A stretch of DNA of 64,000 nt, taken from positions 501,916,442-501,980,441 of the forward strand of contig NC_081410.1 of the NCBI RefSeq assembly GCF_030272615.1, given 5' to 3'. Each line of letters begins with the position of its first letter. The stretch's first letter is position 1. This stretch comes from Cryptomeria japonica (Eukaryota; Streptophyta; Pinopsida; Cupressales; Cupressaceae). The notes below the pieces were generated by a model. The model had not been told where the DNA came from. It saw only the letters and a program-made list of their open reading frames with translations, and ran no database searches. A program made the position numbers and the translations under genes. Below, piece after piece: positions 1 through 11,731 of this stretch.

Positions 1-220
1 CACTCAAAAGTTCATGTCGACCTCAGAAACTTCCATTGAATCAAATAGAGATATCACTCTACAAACTCTTTAATCCGCAAACACTGATCATCAATATACA
101 TCATAAACCAACTAACTAAGCCTGACTACATCAATACTAACAAATCTCTCAAACACCCAAAGATATCTCATAAGCCCATATTTGTAGCACTCATACAATA
201 ATATCTTTATAAATCCAACA
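1..220 (-). repeat. 3' LTR of copia-A, window-truncated
   Basis: Positions 1-220 align with about 35950-36205, sharing blocks such as GATATCACTCTACAAA, CACCCAAAGATATCTCATAAG and the terminal ATAAATCCAACA. Read on the minus strand the LTR opens at position 220 with TGTTGGATTTAT. Only about 220 of an expected ~1390 bases lie in the window. Confidence 0.85.
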
Positions 221-236
221 ATATCACTCTTTGGCA
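221..236 (-). promoter_or_regulatory. Degenerate polypurine tract of copia-A
   Basis: Directly inside the 3' LTR the minus strand reads AATGCCAAAGAGTGATAT, resembling a decayed copia tract of the CAAAGGGGGAGAT type. Pyrimidine runs at 310-375, purine on the minus strand, are further traces of the G-rich sequence usual here. Confidence 0.5.
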
Positions 237-479
237 TTGATGGAAACATATGATATGAAAAACAATTAATGTTAAAGTAAAGGAAAATCCTCCCCCAAAA
301 TCTCTTAACTCTTATGATACTCTCTCCCCCTGAATTCTGAACAATTTTTCACATGATTCTCTCTCCCCCTTTGATATCAATGGAAAAGACACATATTTGC
401 AAACATAGAATCTCACAAATTTGAGCATTTGACCAGTCCCCCTAAGTAGTAGTCACCTCATCAATTCAGATCAAAAGAT

Positions 480-1478
480 ATGACTGTGAAATGCACTGAA
501 CTGGTGCATACCAATTGCACCTTAATTTTGATAAGGAGGGGAAATCACCCCAAACTTCTCTCTGAGATAATCAAAAGTATCCTTAGGCAAAGGCTTCATG
601 AAAATATTTGCAATCTATTTCTTTGTGGATACATATTCCAATCTAATTTCTCTCTCATTCACCTTCTCTCTCAGAAAATGAAACTTGATAGATATATGCC
701 CAGTCTTTCAATGCAACATCTGATTCTTATAAATGTTAATAGAACTAGAATTATTATACTAGATACCATTAGGCTCATCATACACAATTCCAATATCCTT
801 CAACATTTGTTTCATCCAAAACCACCTGAGTACAAATATTAGGAGAAACAATATATTCTACCTCTGTAGTAGATAAAGAAATGGAATTCTGCTTCTTACT
901 CAACCATGAAACCAATCTCTTACCCAAGAAAAATTCACCACCACTAGTACTCTTCTAGTCATCAACATCTCCTGCCCAATTAGCATCAGTAAAGGCACTC
1001 AAAGTAAAATCATTATCTTTAGGGTACCATAAATAAAAATCAACAGTTCCTTTTAGATGTCTAGAAAGATTCTTTTAACAACAACATGAGATTCCTTAGG
1101 ATCAGCTTGAAATCTAGCAACAAGAAAAACAACATTCATCATATCCGGTCTAGTTTGAGTCAAGTATAATAATCCACCAATCATAGATTTGTATTTGGTC
1201 TAATTTTCTTTAGGGGAATTATCATCCTTAGTCAACTTACATCTAGTCACCATAGGGATACCAAGTGGCTTTGAATCTTCTAATCCAAACTTCTTCAACA
1301 ATTCCTTCACATACATTGGCTAAGATAAGAAGATACCTTTATCTAACTAAGTAATTTGCAATCCCAAATAGAATTTCATCTCACCAATCATAGACATCTC
1401 AAATTCATTTTGCATTTCATCAGCAAACTTCTTGCACAAACTATCATTTCCTCCAAAAATAATGTCATCAATAAAAAC
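480..1478 (-). pseudogene. copia-A reverse transcriptase C-terminus and RNase H
   Basis: The minus strand encodes the C-terminal part of a Ty1/copia RT, including the catalytic block FIDDIIFGG (about 1455-1480) followed by a typical EFEMSMIGEMKFYLGLQI stretch. Continuing left are RNase H remnants: a GLLYLTQTRPDMM block at about 1150-1180 and a C-terminal FHEAFA block near 590-600. The frame is broken repeatedly. The N-terminal half of the same RT lies at 27911-28560, displaced by the LINE. The region 221-479 between RNase H and the LTR is noncoding 3' sequence. The plus-strand ORF at 480-842 is a shadow of this decayed domain. Confidence 0.85.
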
Positions 1479-1485
1479 ATCAAAA
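1479..1485. repeat. Left target-site duplication of the LINE (ATCAAAA)
   Basis: The heptamer ATCAAAA ends the left copia-A segment and recurs at 27904-27910 directly after the LINE A-rich tail. Removing the intervening DNA rejoins copia-A RT near its catalytic motif. Confidence 0.7.
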
Positions 1486-1625
1486 GCGAACCATGGGTCA
1501 GATTCAATGGGGGTGGGGCGACCACCCAATGTGGTTAGTAGAGATGGGTAGAGTCAGGTTTCCATTGTAGATGGAGCCCAGAGAATATTACCAGAAATGG
1601 GGATGGGATCTCCCTCTCATGATAA

Positions 1626-2930
1626 ATGAAAGTTATCTCGTGGAATATAAGGGGTTTAAATCACCCCCACAAACATGACCTTCTATCCAATTTGGTTAGA
1701 GATCATAAGCTAGATATTTGCCTTGTCCGAGAAACTAAAATGCCTTGTAGAAAAGTGGAAAAAAATAAATTGGTGAATTTTGGAGATTGCGGTGTTCACT
1801 ATGTGGATGTCGATGGTGCTTCAAGCAGTATTGCCACTCTTTGGAATCTGAGACTGTTATGTGGCAAGGTGGTTCTCTCTTCTCCTAATCACATTGCTAC
1901 TAGATTCTTTAATCTTAAAGATGGATCCTCCTGGATTATTTCCAACATCTATACTCCTAATGGGAGATTTTCTAGGAAAGCTCTCTGGTCTTCCATTTGC
2001 CATGCTAGATCGCTCTTCCCTAATGAGAAATAGGTTCTTCTGGTTGATTTCAACACCCCACTCTCAAATTTGGAGAAATGTGGGGGTATGCCCATCTTTA
2101 TTGATAGTAGACAAGACTTGGCTGATATGATCAACTGTTTGAGCCTTTTGGACCTGAATCTTATTGGTGCTAAGTTCACCTAGTCCAATAGATGCATTGG
2201 GGAGGATCTCATTCAGGTTAAGCTGGATAGAGGCCTTGTCTCTCCTGATTGAATTCAGAATGCTTAATGTAGACTCAATACCTTGCCCCGTGTTGGATCA
2301 GATCACTTCCCTATTTTCCTTTCGGTGATTCCATTGTCTGGAAGAAAGGCTTACCCCTTTAGGTTTGAGAAAATATGGCTGATGGCCCCTGACATCCAAG
2401 ATAAAATTATGGAGTTGTGGAATATTGATATCTAGGGTACGACCATGTTTCATATAGCCAAGAAGCTATCCAATGTCAAGTCCAATATTCAACATTGTAA
2501 CAAGTCCTCTTTTGGCAATATCTTCAAAATTAAAGATAAGCTCAAACTGGATCTTGAGGAGGTTCAAAAGTATACCCAAGTTTTCGGGTTTGATAAAGAT
2601 GTCTCGAATAAATAAATTGAGATTTTGACTAAATTGCATGATATTATTTCCAAAAAGGAGGAATTCTAGAAGCAGAGATCTAGAGCTTTATGGCTTAAAA
2701 GTGGTGACAAAAACACTAAGTTCTTTCATATGATGACCCTTAAGCATAGGGCTGCTAATAGAATAAATAAAATTCAGATTGGCCAAAGATGGGTTGATAA
2801 GCATGAAGAGATTTGGTAGGAAGCCATCGGTTTTTTCACTAATCTCCTTTCGATGGATGATCCTATTGACCCTCTAGCTCAAATGAGATCTTGCAGGAGG
2901 TTTCCATCATTGTCTCTAGATAAGTGCACA
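1626..2930 (+). pseudogene. LINE ORF2 part 1: endonuclease and linker
   Basis: This is the N-terminal part of an L1-type ORF2. It opens MKVISWNIRGLN, the standard endonuclease start, with ETK about 35 residues later (QETK is usual; here RETK). A GDFN-like motif reads VDFN near 2043-2053, and the SDH catalytic triplet is present near 2300. Downstream the linker includes WLKSGDKNTKFFH at about 2690-2730, typical of plant LINE ORF2. In-frame stops occur at 2031-2033 and several later sites, so it is nonfunctional. Coding similarity runs to about 2920, where the satellite-bearing element begins; RT resumes near 23130. Confidence 0.85.
2889..2897. repeat. Candidate 9-bp duplication TCTTGCAGG (left)
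   Basis: The nonamer also occurs at 23115-23123, next to the right inverted arm. Nine bases is the Mutator-type duplication length, but the clear arm similarity starts ~33 bp further in on the left, and LINE-like coding appears to continue past this copy. It may be coincidental. Confidence 0.35.
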
Positions 2931-3453
2931 AAGTTGTATCCACTTATTGTGGAAGTTTTACACTTAGACAAAAATGGAAAATCTCACAAAGCACATGAGA
3001 AATGAAATGGGATCCCATTTCACGTCGGGATCCCGAGCCAAAATTTGAAATGGGATCCCATTTAGCTTCAAGATCCTAAGCCTAGATCTAAGAAATAGGG
3101 TCCCATTTCAAAAACAAAATGGGATCCCATTTCCTTTTTTTTATTTTTGTTTTGTTTTAATATTTAACTTTTTTTATAAAAAATACAAGCTATGTATACA
3201 TGAAATATAAAATTTATATATAAGTCACATTTCTCTTTGTCTTTTTTTTCCTTTCTATCACACTTTGTCCCCTCTCTCCCAAAATATAAAACTATGTCTC
3301 TACCTCTCTCTCATGTCCTTAACTCTTTACTCTTTATCTTCGTTGTCTATACACCTCCCCTTACCCCTACCTACCTATATTTCTCTATATATACATCTCT
3401 ACCTCTCTTAACATACCATCTCTCTCCCCCAACAAACTTATCTTTGTCTACAT
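2931..3453. repeat. Left inverted arm with GGGATCCC motifs
   Basis: The arm contains four copies of an AAATGGGATCCCATTT-like palindrome or close variant (about 3006-3130), a T-rich tract, the inverted-repeat block 3194-3243, and a CT-rich stretch (3245-3450) leading into the satellite. The ORF at 3237-3572 is low-complexity translation of the CT-rich stretch and satellite and is not a gene. Confidence 0.6.
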
Positions 3454-4308
3454 ATGTCATAATAGATCCTACTACAGAATCTTATGTCATAATAGGTCCT
3501 AGTAAGAGGTATAATGTCTTAATAGGTCTTATTAAGGGGTATTATGACATAATAGGACCTATTATGACATAATAGGTCGTATTAAGTCGTAACAGGAGCT
3601 ATCATGTCACAATGCGACCTATTATGACATAATAGGTCATATTATGTCGTAATAGGAGCTATTATGTCACAATGGGACCTATTATGACATTATAGGTCCT
3701 ATTATGTCACAATATGTCCTATTATATCATAATACCCCTTAACAGGTCCTAGTAAGGAGTATAAAGTCATAATAGGTCCTCTTAAGGGGTTTTATGACAT
3801 AATATGACCTATGATGCCATAATTGGACCTATGATGACATAATCGTACCTATTACATCATCATAGATCTTATTATGTGATTATTAGTGCTATTATGACAT
3901 AATACCCTTTAATAGGCCCTACTAAGGGTATAATATCATAATAGGTCCTCTTAAGGGGTCTTATGACATTATAGGACCTATTATGACATAATAGGTCCTA
4001 TTATGTGATAACTGATCCTATTATGTCACAATAGATCCTACTAAGGGGTCTTATGTCATAATAGGTCCTCTTAAGGGGTCTTATGACATAGTAGGACCTA
4101 TTATGACATAATCGATCCTATTATGTCATAATAGGTCCTAATAAGGGGTCTTATGTCATAATAGGTCCTAGTAATAGGTATAATGTCATATTAGGTCCTC
4201 TTAAGGCGTCTTATGACATAATAGGACCTATTATGACATAATAGGTCGTACTATGTCAGAATAGGACCTATTATGACAAATTATAGGACCTATTATGTGA
4301 CAATAGGA
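3454..4308. repeat. Palindromic ~20-bp satellite array, left segment
   Basis: Degenerate tandem copies of a unit close to CCTATTATGACATAATAGG, which equals its own reverse complement except at the centre, so both strands look alike. Interspersed variants contain CCTCTTAAGGGGT and CCTAGTAAGG, giving a longer irregular periodicity. The array continues at 20276-21907 on the other side of Tat1. Confidence 0.9.
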
Positions 4309-4313
4309 CCTAT
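4309..4313. repeat. Target-site duplication of Tat1, left (CCTAT)
   Basis: CCTAT directly precedes the TG of the left LTR and recurs at 20271-20275 directly after the CA of the right LTR. The sequence belongs to the satellite unit, so Tat1 inserted into the array. Confidence 0.9.
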
Positions 4314-6053
4314 TGATGCTCTGCAAAAAGGATTAGAAAATCTATTTGATGGCAACACATACAAGAGCACAAGAAACAAATGTCAGTGTTAGCAACAAAA
4401 GATTATCCTAAACAGGCATATCAAGAGAGATATTAAGCATGAAATAGAAAGCATATAAACATAGAATAAAATAGCTAATCAAGATGCTCATAGTTGCTCC
4501 TCCCTTGTTCCTCTCCTCTCCAAGTCCCAAATGAGTGTAGCTCTCAGCTTTTAGCACTAGCCATGGATGCCATATGGAGATTCAAGATGGTTGAATATGA
4601 TATGCAAATGCTATGCAAGTGTAGACAATGATGCTATGAAAAAGCTCTATGCTAATACCTGTATAACAACAATACTCCAATGCTTCTCTTTTTTTGCTTG
4701 AGGAGAAGGGTTCTATTTATAGAAGAAATGGGGAAATGAAGGGTTAAGATTGAATGGTTTAATCAAGGGCCAAGTTTGAAAGTTGGGGATCCATGTGCAC
4801 AATTGGCACCAATAAAATGGTGACAAGTGTCAACATAGGATTGGGTTGAGAGAAGAGGTTGGAGGCATTAAAGGCATGAGAAGACCTCATGGTTATCTAA
4901 AGGCTAAGGGTCAAGTCCAAATTAAGATTACCCACTGGATTAAGAGTTAATCCAAGGATAAACCTTTGTGCAAATGTTTAAGAGATAATCATGGTCAAAG
5001 CATTAATGGCCTGATGAGACCTTTGGGTTGGGTAGAGGTTGAGTCAAAACAAATATTTTAACCATGTGGGAGGGTTTGAGGTAACCATTAATGGTTATTG
5101 GGGATTAATGGTTGAAGGCTGAAAGCCTTTAATGGTTATCAAAGACTTTGAGGGTTTGAGGTGACTTCCCTTTTGCTTAGGAATGTGACAAAGTTTAGAG
5201 AAGGGGTTAGGTGATTTAGAAGTGATTAGAAAATTCTAGAAGGGGTTTAGGCATGCAAGTGGATTTTGTAGGAAAATGCAAGTGGAAGAAATTTTGGTAT
5301 TTTCAATTAAAATAAAATCATTTATTTCAATTAAATGGTGTAATTTGCATTTGGATAAATATTCAAATAAATATTAATTTATTTAAATGAGAAAAATGAA
5401 GATAAAGCATTAAAATGCTTGAAGACTTTGAGGGAAACCATTAAAGGCTTGAAGACTTTAAGGAAAACCATTAAAGTCTTAAGAAGACTATAGAAGGAAG
5501 CCATCAAGTTTGAAGACTTTAAAGCCATCAAGTTTGAATACTTTAAGGGAAACCATTAAAGGTTTCAAGTGGGTGAGGATAAATAGGATTTTAAATAAAT
5601 AATTTATTTAAAATAGTTGTGCAACTTGCTTTTGTAGGAAAATACAAGTGGGTGGAGGATAAAGGTGATTTAAATAAATTATTTATTTAAAATAATTGTG
5701 CAACTTGCTTTTGTAGGAAAATACAAGTGGGTAGAGGATAAAGGTGATTTAAATAAATGTTAATTTATTTAAATGTGAGAGGTGGGATTTTGGGGGATTT
5801 AAATAAATATTAATTTATTTAAATGTGAGAGAAGATTTAATTAAACAAATATGATTTATTTATTTAATTAATGGTCTAAATTTGGTTAAGTGAATTAAAT
5901 CAAATAAATTGAATAATTTATTTAATTAATAGGAGAAGAGGGTTAAGATGAATTAATTAAATATTAATTTAATTAATTCATTAATTGATGGTTAAATAAT
6001 CAAATAAATACTAACTATTCATTTAATTAAGTGGACAGATTTATGTGACTACA
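4314..6053 (-). repeat. 3' LTR of Tat1 (1740 bp)
   Basis: It matches 18467-20270 along its length. It contains a minus-strand TATA box, CTATAAATAG, at 4713-4722. The left half is GA-rich with repeats around GGTTGAAGG / CTTTAATGG; the right half has several AAATAAATTATTTATTT-type AT palindromes. It lacks the ~64-bp internal duplication seen near 19254-19320 of the other LTR. Confidence 0.95.
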
Positions 6054-6068
6054 TTTGCCCCTCTTTGA
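6054..6068 (-). promoter_or_regulatory. Polypurine tract of Tat1
   Basis: On the minus strand TCAAAGAGGGGCAAA ends exactly at the 3' LTR and is the plus-strand DNA primer for reverse transcription. The same tract adjoins the 3' LTR of Tat2 at 42861-42875. Confidence 0.85.
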
Positions 6069-8422
6069 GACGGTGCGGTTTATCGCGTCGTTTCAAAGAA
6101 AGAAAAATAGGTGTGAAGAAATGCCCCATAAAATGTAAATTTAATGGGTGGTATGCCCCCTCGAGAGATGGACCGAATTTTTTTGAAAAAATCGGGCGGT
6201 CTCTCGAAAAAGAATGAAAAGTGGAGGGGATGTAGAATAGAAGAAATTAGAACTAATGATGAAAGAATGGGAGAAAATGGAGTGAATATGAAGAAACAAC
6301 AAGCCAGTGAGTACCCTAAGGTCATGCAAGAGATACATAGCAGATGTAGTGTGGGGTTTGGATTGATGCTATACAATTGATCAAAATTGGTTAGACAATC
6401 TGGTGCAATCGGTTTAATTGCCCCAGTCAAGTCAAAGCGTGACAGTTGATGTCAGTTGTTTGCTTGGACATGATAAAGTCTGAGTAAGTGAATCAAAGTG
6501 ACCTGTTGGTGACTTAGACAATTGATGTAATTGCCCGATGAAGTCAAGGTATCTGAAGCAAAATACTCATTGAGACTTAGACAATTGATGTAATTGTCCA
6601 TTGGATTGTGTTTGATTGGTTGATCAATTGATAGTGTGTGCGTGTGATGGATGGTTGTGGGGAATCATGGCAACCCCGTTGAGACTAGGTCATTATGATA
6701 AATGCCTGCTGTAGTCTAAGTTTGCCATAATCGATTACCTGTTGAGACCCGAAGATACTTGATTAGAGTATCTGTTGATAGTCTAGGTGTGTGGGAGTTG
6801 ATGTATCTGTGTAGACAGAGTAACTGGCTTAATTTTGTGGATGAGTGAGGATGGGAAGCGATGAAGGGATTAGGATGATGTTGATGATCAAGATAGGGAG
6901 GGTGAGGGGGGATTTGATGTTAGATAGAAGATATGGAGGACTAGGACCGAGTCCTATGGAAGAAAATGAGTAAAATAGAGTATGCATTATTATGACTATG
7001 TATGCATGATATGCAGCTATTATGAATGTATGGATGGGTGGAATGCAACGAAATGCAATATATATAGATGAGATGGAATGATGATCCATGGTGCTTTATT
7101 TTTCATCATTGAGCTTTAAAATGTTGTAAGAAAATACAAGCAACTTGACATAAAGATTCAAGATGACCAGAGTATTTCTTACATGGATTTTGATATAGCA
7201 AGTTAATACAAGCAACTTGATATAATGGATCAAGATGACCAGAGTATTGCTTGCAGAACAGACAAGGATTATCTCCTTTCATGCATGACTTGGATCATCC
7301 TCCTTGATCTTAGGCTGATCATATCCTGAGACAAGTGCATACCGTAATAAGAGATAAAACCTTTATCCAGTTTGGATGAGGTAGGAGGAACCAAAGAAAG
7401 AGCATTGTACCTGCAAACAAACAGTATATACATAAAGAATAAAGAATATGGATCTTTGGTAATGGTTCATGCTCATATGGTCGAGGTATACGCTGTAGTC
7501 AGCAAGTCGTAGTGATCTATGACTGTATTTTTGCCTATGATCACATAGCTTAGTGAACTTCCCACGTAGACACCATTAGTACATGCCCCAGAACTTCATC
7601 AAAAATAATACGCAAATGATACAAAACAATGCTGCAAGATCCTGATACAGATAAACGAATGATTGTAATCACAAATCAACCAAGTATTTGATAGCTTAAC
7701 ATAATTTTCTTGTCAAAGAAAATGTTACTTTTGTCTTTGTTTTGGTAAGGAAGGATGCATCCTTGTTGAAGACAGTTTGATTGTTGATGTTGATTGTGTG
7801 GTTGATTGGTAAATGGTCATTGTGTGAGTAGTTTGTCAATGTTTATTTTGGTATCTGCATGGATGGGTATGTACAATGTGTTGCCATGTTTTTGTGTGAT
7901 TTTTCAATGGTTTTGTCGATGTTTTTGGATTTTGAATTGTTTTGAATGTTTTTGGTATTTTTGCGAGATATTTTTGAATGTTTTTGGATTTTTGATGATT
8001 GTTTGAATGAAGAACTTAATGAATCATAAGACAATGTAGAATCCACTTCCATCAATAGGTTAAAGGCATTGCCCCCAGTTTTAGACATGACTATGAAAAA
8101 GCGGGATGCAAGATGTATGGAGTACTATCATAATTGCAGAGGAATAACAAGCCATGTTTTTTGGGTGGATGGATGTTTGTATGAAGTAGATGTGATCGCA
8201 ACAAGTCTAAAAGACAATGGAGCCATAGCCTTTACGAGTGGCATCTGTTTGCCAGGTTTTCACCACCGTACTTACCCAAGGTGCCACCAGAGTGGTTGTT
8301 CACTGTTTGGATGCATGATTTTTCTTTACTTTTTTTGAATGTTTTTGGATTTTCTTCAGGACGTTTTTCTGAATGTTTTTGGTATTTTCTGGTATGTAGG
8401 GGAGCCTGATGCTCTGTACAGC
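6069..8422 (-). other. Tat1 3' noncoding region
   Basis: About 2.35 kb lie between the integrase stop and the polypurine tract. No ORF here has recognisable similarity; those of 60-116 codons look random. Visible structure: a repeated GACTTAGACAATTGATGTAATTG (6517 and 6577 areas), repeated GAATGTTTTTGGATTTT stretches (7930-8000, 8335-8390), and a 20-mer CTGTTTGCCAGGTTTTCACC at 8245-8264 shared with Tat2. In Tat2 the corresponding region carries an antisense PMD gene; no trace of one is seen here. Confidence 0.7.
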
Positions 8423-9751
8423 TTAGGTATAAAACTGTTTGAGGTGCATGCTGTTGATTGGATCTGCAAGCGGTTCTCCTTCTGATGTAGCCAACTGATA
8501 TGCCCCAGACCCAAACATAGCAGTGACAACATATGGGCCCAGCCAGTTTGATTCAAACTTGCCCTGATGTTCTCTATTTGGTTGGTTGCGAGGATTCTCT
8601 CGTAGAACAAGATCACCTACCTCAAATGTACGAGGTCTAACTCGGTGATTGTAGCTTCTGCTCATGCGCTGCTGATAGGCTTTGAGATGGTTGTATGTAG
8701 CTTGTCGCTTCTCATCAAGTAACTCTAAGTCCTAAAGACGGGATACTCTGTATGCTTCATCATCTATCAGATTATGCAAGGAAACCCGTACTGATGGTAT
8801 CTCAACCTCAATAGGTAAGATAGCTTCTGCACCATAGACCAATGAATAAGGAGTTGCACCTGTAGGGGTTTGAATGCTAGTTCGATATGCCCATAGCGCT
8901 GGATTTAGTTGAACGTGCCAATCACGGTCAACATCATTGACTGTCTTCTTTAGGATCCTCAATATGTTTTTATTGGATGCTTTGGCCTGACCATTGCCTT
9001 GTGGGTAATAGGGGGTAGAAAAGCGGTGTTGGATATGACATTTCTCACAAAGTTCACGGACATCCTGATTTTTGAAAGGAAGACCGTTATCTGTGATGAT
9101 GGACATGGGTACACCATACCGATAGATGATGTAGTTGAGGATGAATGAGGTGATCTGCTTGCCGGTGACTTGGGTAAGTGGAATAGCTTCGATCCACTTT
9201 GTGAAATATTCGGTGGCGGTAATAATGAATTTGTGGCCATTGGATGAAGATGGATGAATCTTACCCATAAGGTCAAGGCCCCATTGATAGAAAGGCCATG
9301 GTGTCGTAATTGGTTGCAGTTCCTGAGCTGGTGCATGTATCAGGTCGCCATGAACTTGACATTTCTTGCATTTTCTGACAAAGTAGTAGGAATCCTTTTC
9401 CATAGATGGCCAATAGTATCCATTGCGCAGGAGTTTCTTGGCGAATGATGGACCACTTGAATGAGTCCCACAAATGCCTTCATGGACTTCTTCCAAAGCC
9501 TTTGTTATCTCACCTTGTTCTAGACATCGAAGGAGAGTACCATCAAGACCGCGTCGGTATAGGGTTTCGGCAATAATGGTATATCGAGTAGTTTGGCGAA
9601 TGAAGGTTTTTCGTTGGTTATTCGATTGGTTGAGAGGAAGGGTATGATCATGAAGATAGGTGTAGAACTCACCATACCATGGGGATTTAGGACCGACAAG
9701 GCGACATATCATCTCAGATTCAGGGATATCATAAGCGGGGATCCAAAGCTA
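8423..9751 (-). pseudogene. Tat1 integrase
   Basis: This is the integrase part of the Tat1 polyprotein, which would insert cDNA into the genome. The N-terminal zinc-binding region has a CKKCQVHGD Cys pair. The core shows the first Asp in WGLDLMG and the second in ITDNG (about 9085-9095). At the position of the third acidic residue the sequence reads QAKASNK, Lys codon AAA at 8981-8983, where Glu is usual. The C-terminal GDLVLRENP-type domain is present and there is no chromodomain. In-frame stops are TAG at 9749-9751 (N-terminal boundary) and TAG at 8732-8734 (where Gln is expected); the frame is otherwise open to the terminal stop at 8423-8425. Confidence 0.88.
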
Positions 9752-10102
9752 TTCGACCAAGAACTCATAACGTGTTGAATTCTGTGGAAGATCTAGGAGA
9801 GATGCGATGGTAGCCATAGCGTCAGCAACTCGATTCTGATCTCTTGGTATCTGCTCAAAAGTGATAGTAGTAAATGATGTCTTTAGAGTGTCCACCATTT
9901 GCTTATGTGGCATGAGTTTATCATCTTTGGTCTGATATTCATCAGTTGCTTGTCGAATGACTAGTTGGGAATGGCGATATACTTGTTGTTCTTGTAATTT
10001 CCATTGTACAGCTAACCTGAGTCCTATGATCAAGGAATCATACTCGGCTATGTTGTTTGTGCATGGAAATGTGAGCCTGTAAGACTTCAGGATGCTATCA
10101 CC
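9752..10102 (-). pseudogene. Tat1 second RNase H-like domain (aRNH)
   Basis: A second RNase H fold follows the canonical one, starting upstream near FDGSYTRHGSGAGI (about 10125-10160) and continuing through NNIAEYDSLI, VIRQATDEY and DQNRVADAMA. Dual RNase H is a diagnostic trait of Tat elements. A TAG at 10103-10105 falls just after GILFITS, where Gln is expected, and another at 9749-9751 closes the domain. The HSQLVIRQ block has His where Asp is usual (GDSQLV), so a metal-binding residue appears lost. Confidence 0.8.
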
Positions 10103-11731
10103 CTAAGATGTGATAAATAGAATGCCTGCCCCCGAGCCGTGCCTAGTGTATGAACCATCAAAATATAGTTTCCATGGTTGTGTTGTTGTGATCATGAATA
10201 TCTCTTCATCTGGAAAATTGGAAATGAGAGGATGATCGCCTATGAGTGGTGCATCGGCCAACTGATGTGCAATGACCTGCCCTTTGATAGCTTTACGGTC
10301 CACATACTTGATGTCAAATTCACTTAGAATCATCAGCCATTTGGCTAAGAGACCTGTCAATGCTGCTTTGCTGAGTAAATACTTGAGTGGATCAATCTTT
10401 GCAATGAGTTGTACTTTGTGTGTTAACAGATAGTGCCCCAGTTTAGTGGCTGCTAAGATTATTGCTAGGCAAGCTCGCTCAATAGGCGTGTAATTGAGTT
10501 CATAGCCCACCAGTGTGCGAGAGATGTAGTAAACAACACACTCTTTTCCTTCTGCATTATGTTGTGCCAGTAGTACACCCAATGCTGTACTGGTTGCTAA
10601 GATATAGAGTAACAACAGTCTACTTAGATCTGGTGGGATCAGTAATGGTGGATTCGTGAGATAGTTTTTAAGTGTCTGAAATGCTTGCTGGCATCGGGCA
10701 TCCCACTGAAAGCGGATGTTCTTGTGTAGCAGGTGTGTAAATGGGTGACACTTATCAGCCAGTTGTGCAATGAATCTTCGGATGGATTGAAGTCACCCTT
10801 GTAATGTCCTTAGCTGACTGATATTCTTTGGTGGTGGCATGTCCATGATTGCTTTTACCTTTGCTGGGTCAACCTCAATACCTTTGCTTGAGACAATGTA
10901 TCCCAGAAGCTTCCCGGAGGTTACTCCAAAGACACATTTCTTTGGGTTGAGCCGAACATGGTATTGTTCCAGTCTTTCAAAGATTTTATCTAAGATGTGG
11001 AGATGTCCTTCTCTGGTGAGTGATTTTGCTAGTAAGTCATCCACATAATCTTCCATCATGGTATGCATCATGTCATGGAAGATGGTGGTCATTGCTCTCT
11101 AATAAGTTGCTCCTGCATTCTTGAGACCGAAAGGCATTACATTCCAACAATATGTGCCCCATGGACATGTGAAGGCTGTCTTATGTTGGTCCTCTGGCGC
11201 GATCTTTATTTGATTGTATCCTGAAAAGCCATCCATGAGTGAAAGCATGGCATGTCCTGCTGTCAGATCCACTATGACGTCGATATTTGGTAGGGGGAAG
11301 TCATCCTTAGGACATGCCTTATTCAGATCTCTGAAGTTAGTACAAATGCGGATGCCCCTTTTTGGTTTGCCGACAAGAACAATGTTGGATATCCATTCTG
11401 CATAATCAATTGGTCTAATGAAACCAACATCTAGGAGTTTCTTGAGTTCTGTTTTGACTAGTACTGCAATTTGAGGATGCATCTTACGAAGCTTCTGCTT
11501 GACAGGTTTGGCTCCTTCTGCGACGGTGAGGTGATGCATGACTAAATCAGGATCAAGCCCAGGCATGTCTGCATATGACCATGCAAAGTTGATTTGACGC
11601 TTCTGGAAGAACTCTATAAACATAGGTTGTTCCTTTGGAGTGAGAAGAGATGCTAGATGTATGAGATGAGGATTTTCAGGAGTCCCCACATTGTATTCTT
11701 TGGTTTCCTCGATGAGAATCATTGATCGTTC
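10103..11731 (-). pseudogene. Tat1 reverse transcriptase and RNase H
   Basis: RT covers roughly 11722-10800, with the fingers block KLRKMHPQIAVLVKTELKKLL, the palm block SLMDGFSGYNQI and the catalytic EDYVDDLLA at about 11030-11052. RNase H follows (about 10620-10200) with YILATSTALGVLLAQ and ISRTLVGYE. Nonsense codons are TAG at 11729-11731, TAG at 11096-11098 (AGATY*RAMT, Gln expected) and TGA at 10793-10795 (LQG*LQSIRR, probably from CGA). No frameshift is seen, and the protein is otherwise full length for the family. Confidence 0.92.

Noticed and set aside
3237-3572. 111-codon plus-strand ORF with a hydrophobic start
   Set aside because: It spans the CT-rich arm and the satellite; composition explains it.
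3454-4308. Regular palindromic repeats as a CRISPR-like array
   Set aside because: Units are contiguous with no unique spacers, the DNA is eukaryotic, and there are no cas genes.
6080-6430. 116-codon minus-strand ORF at the end of Tat1
   Set aside because: No homology or domain; it lies in the 3' noncoding region next to the polypurine tract.
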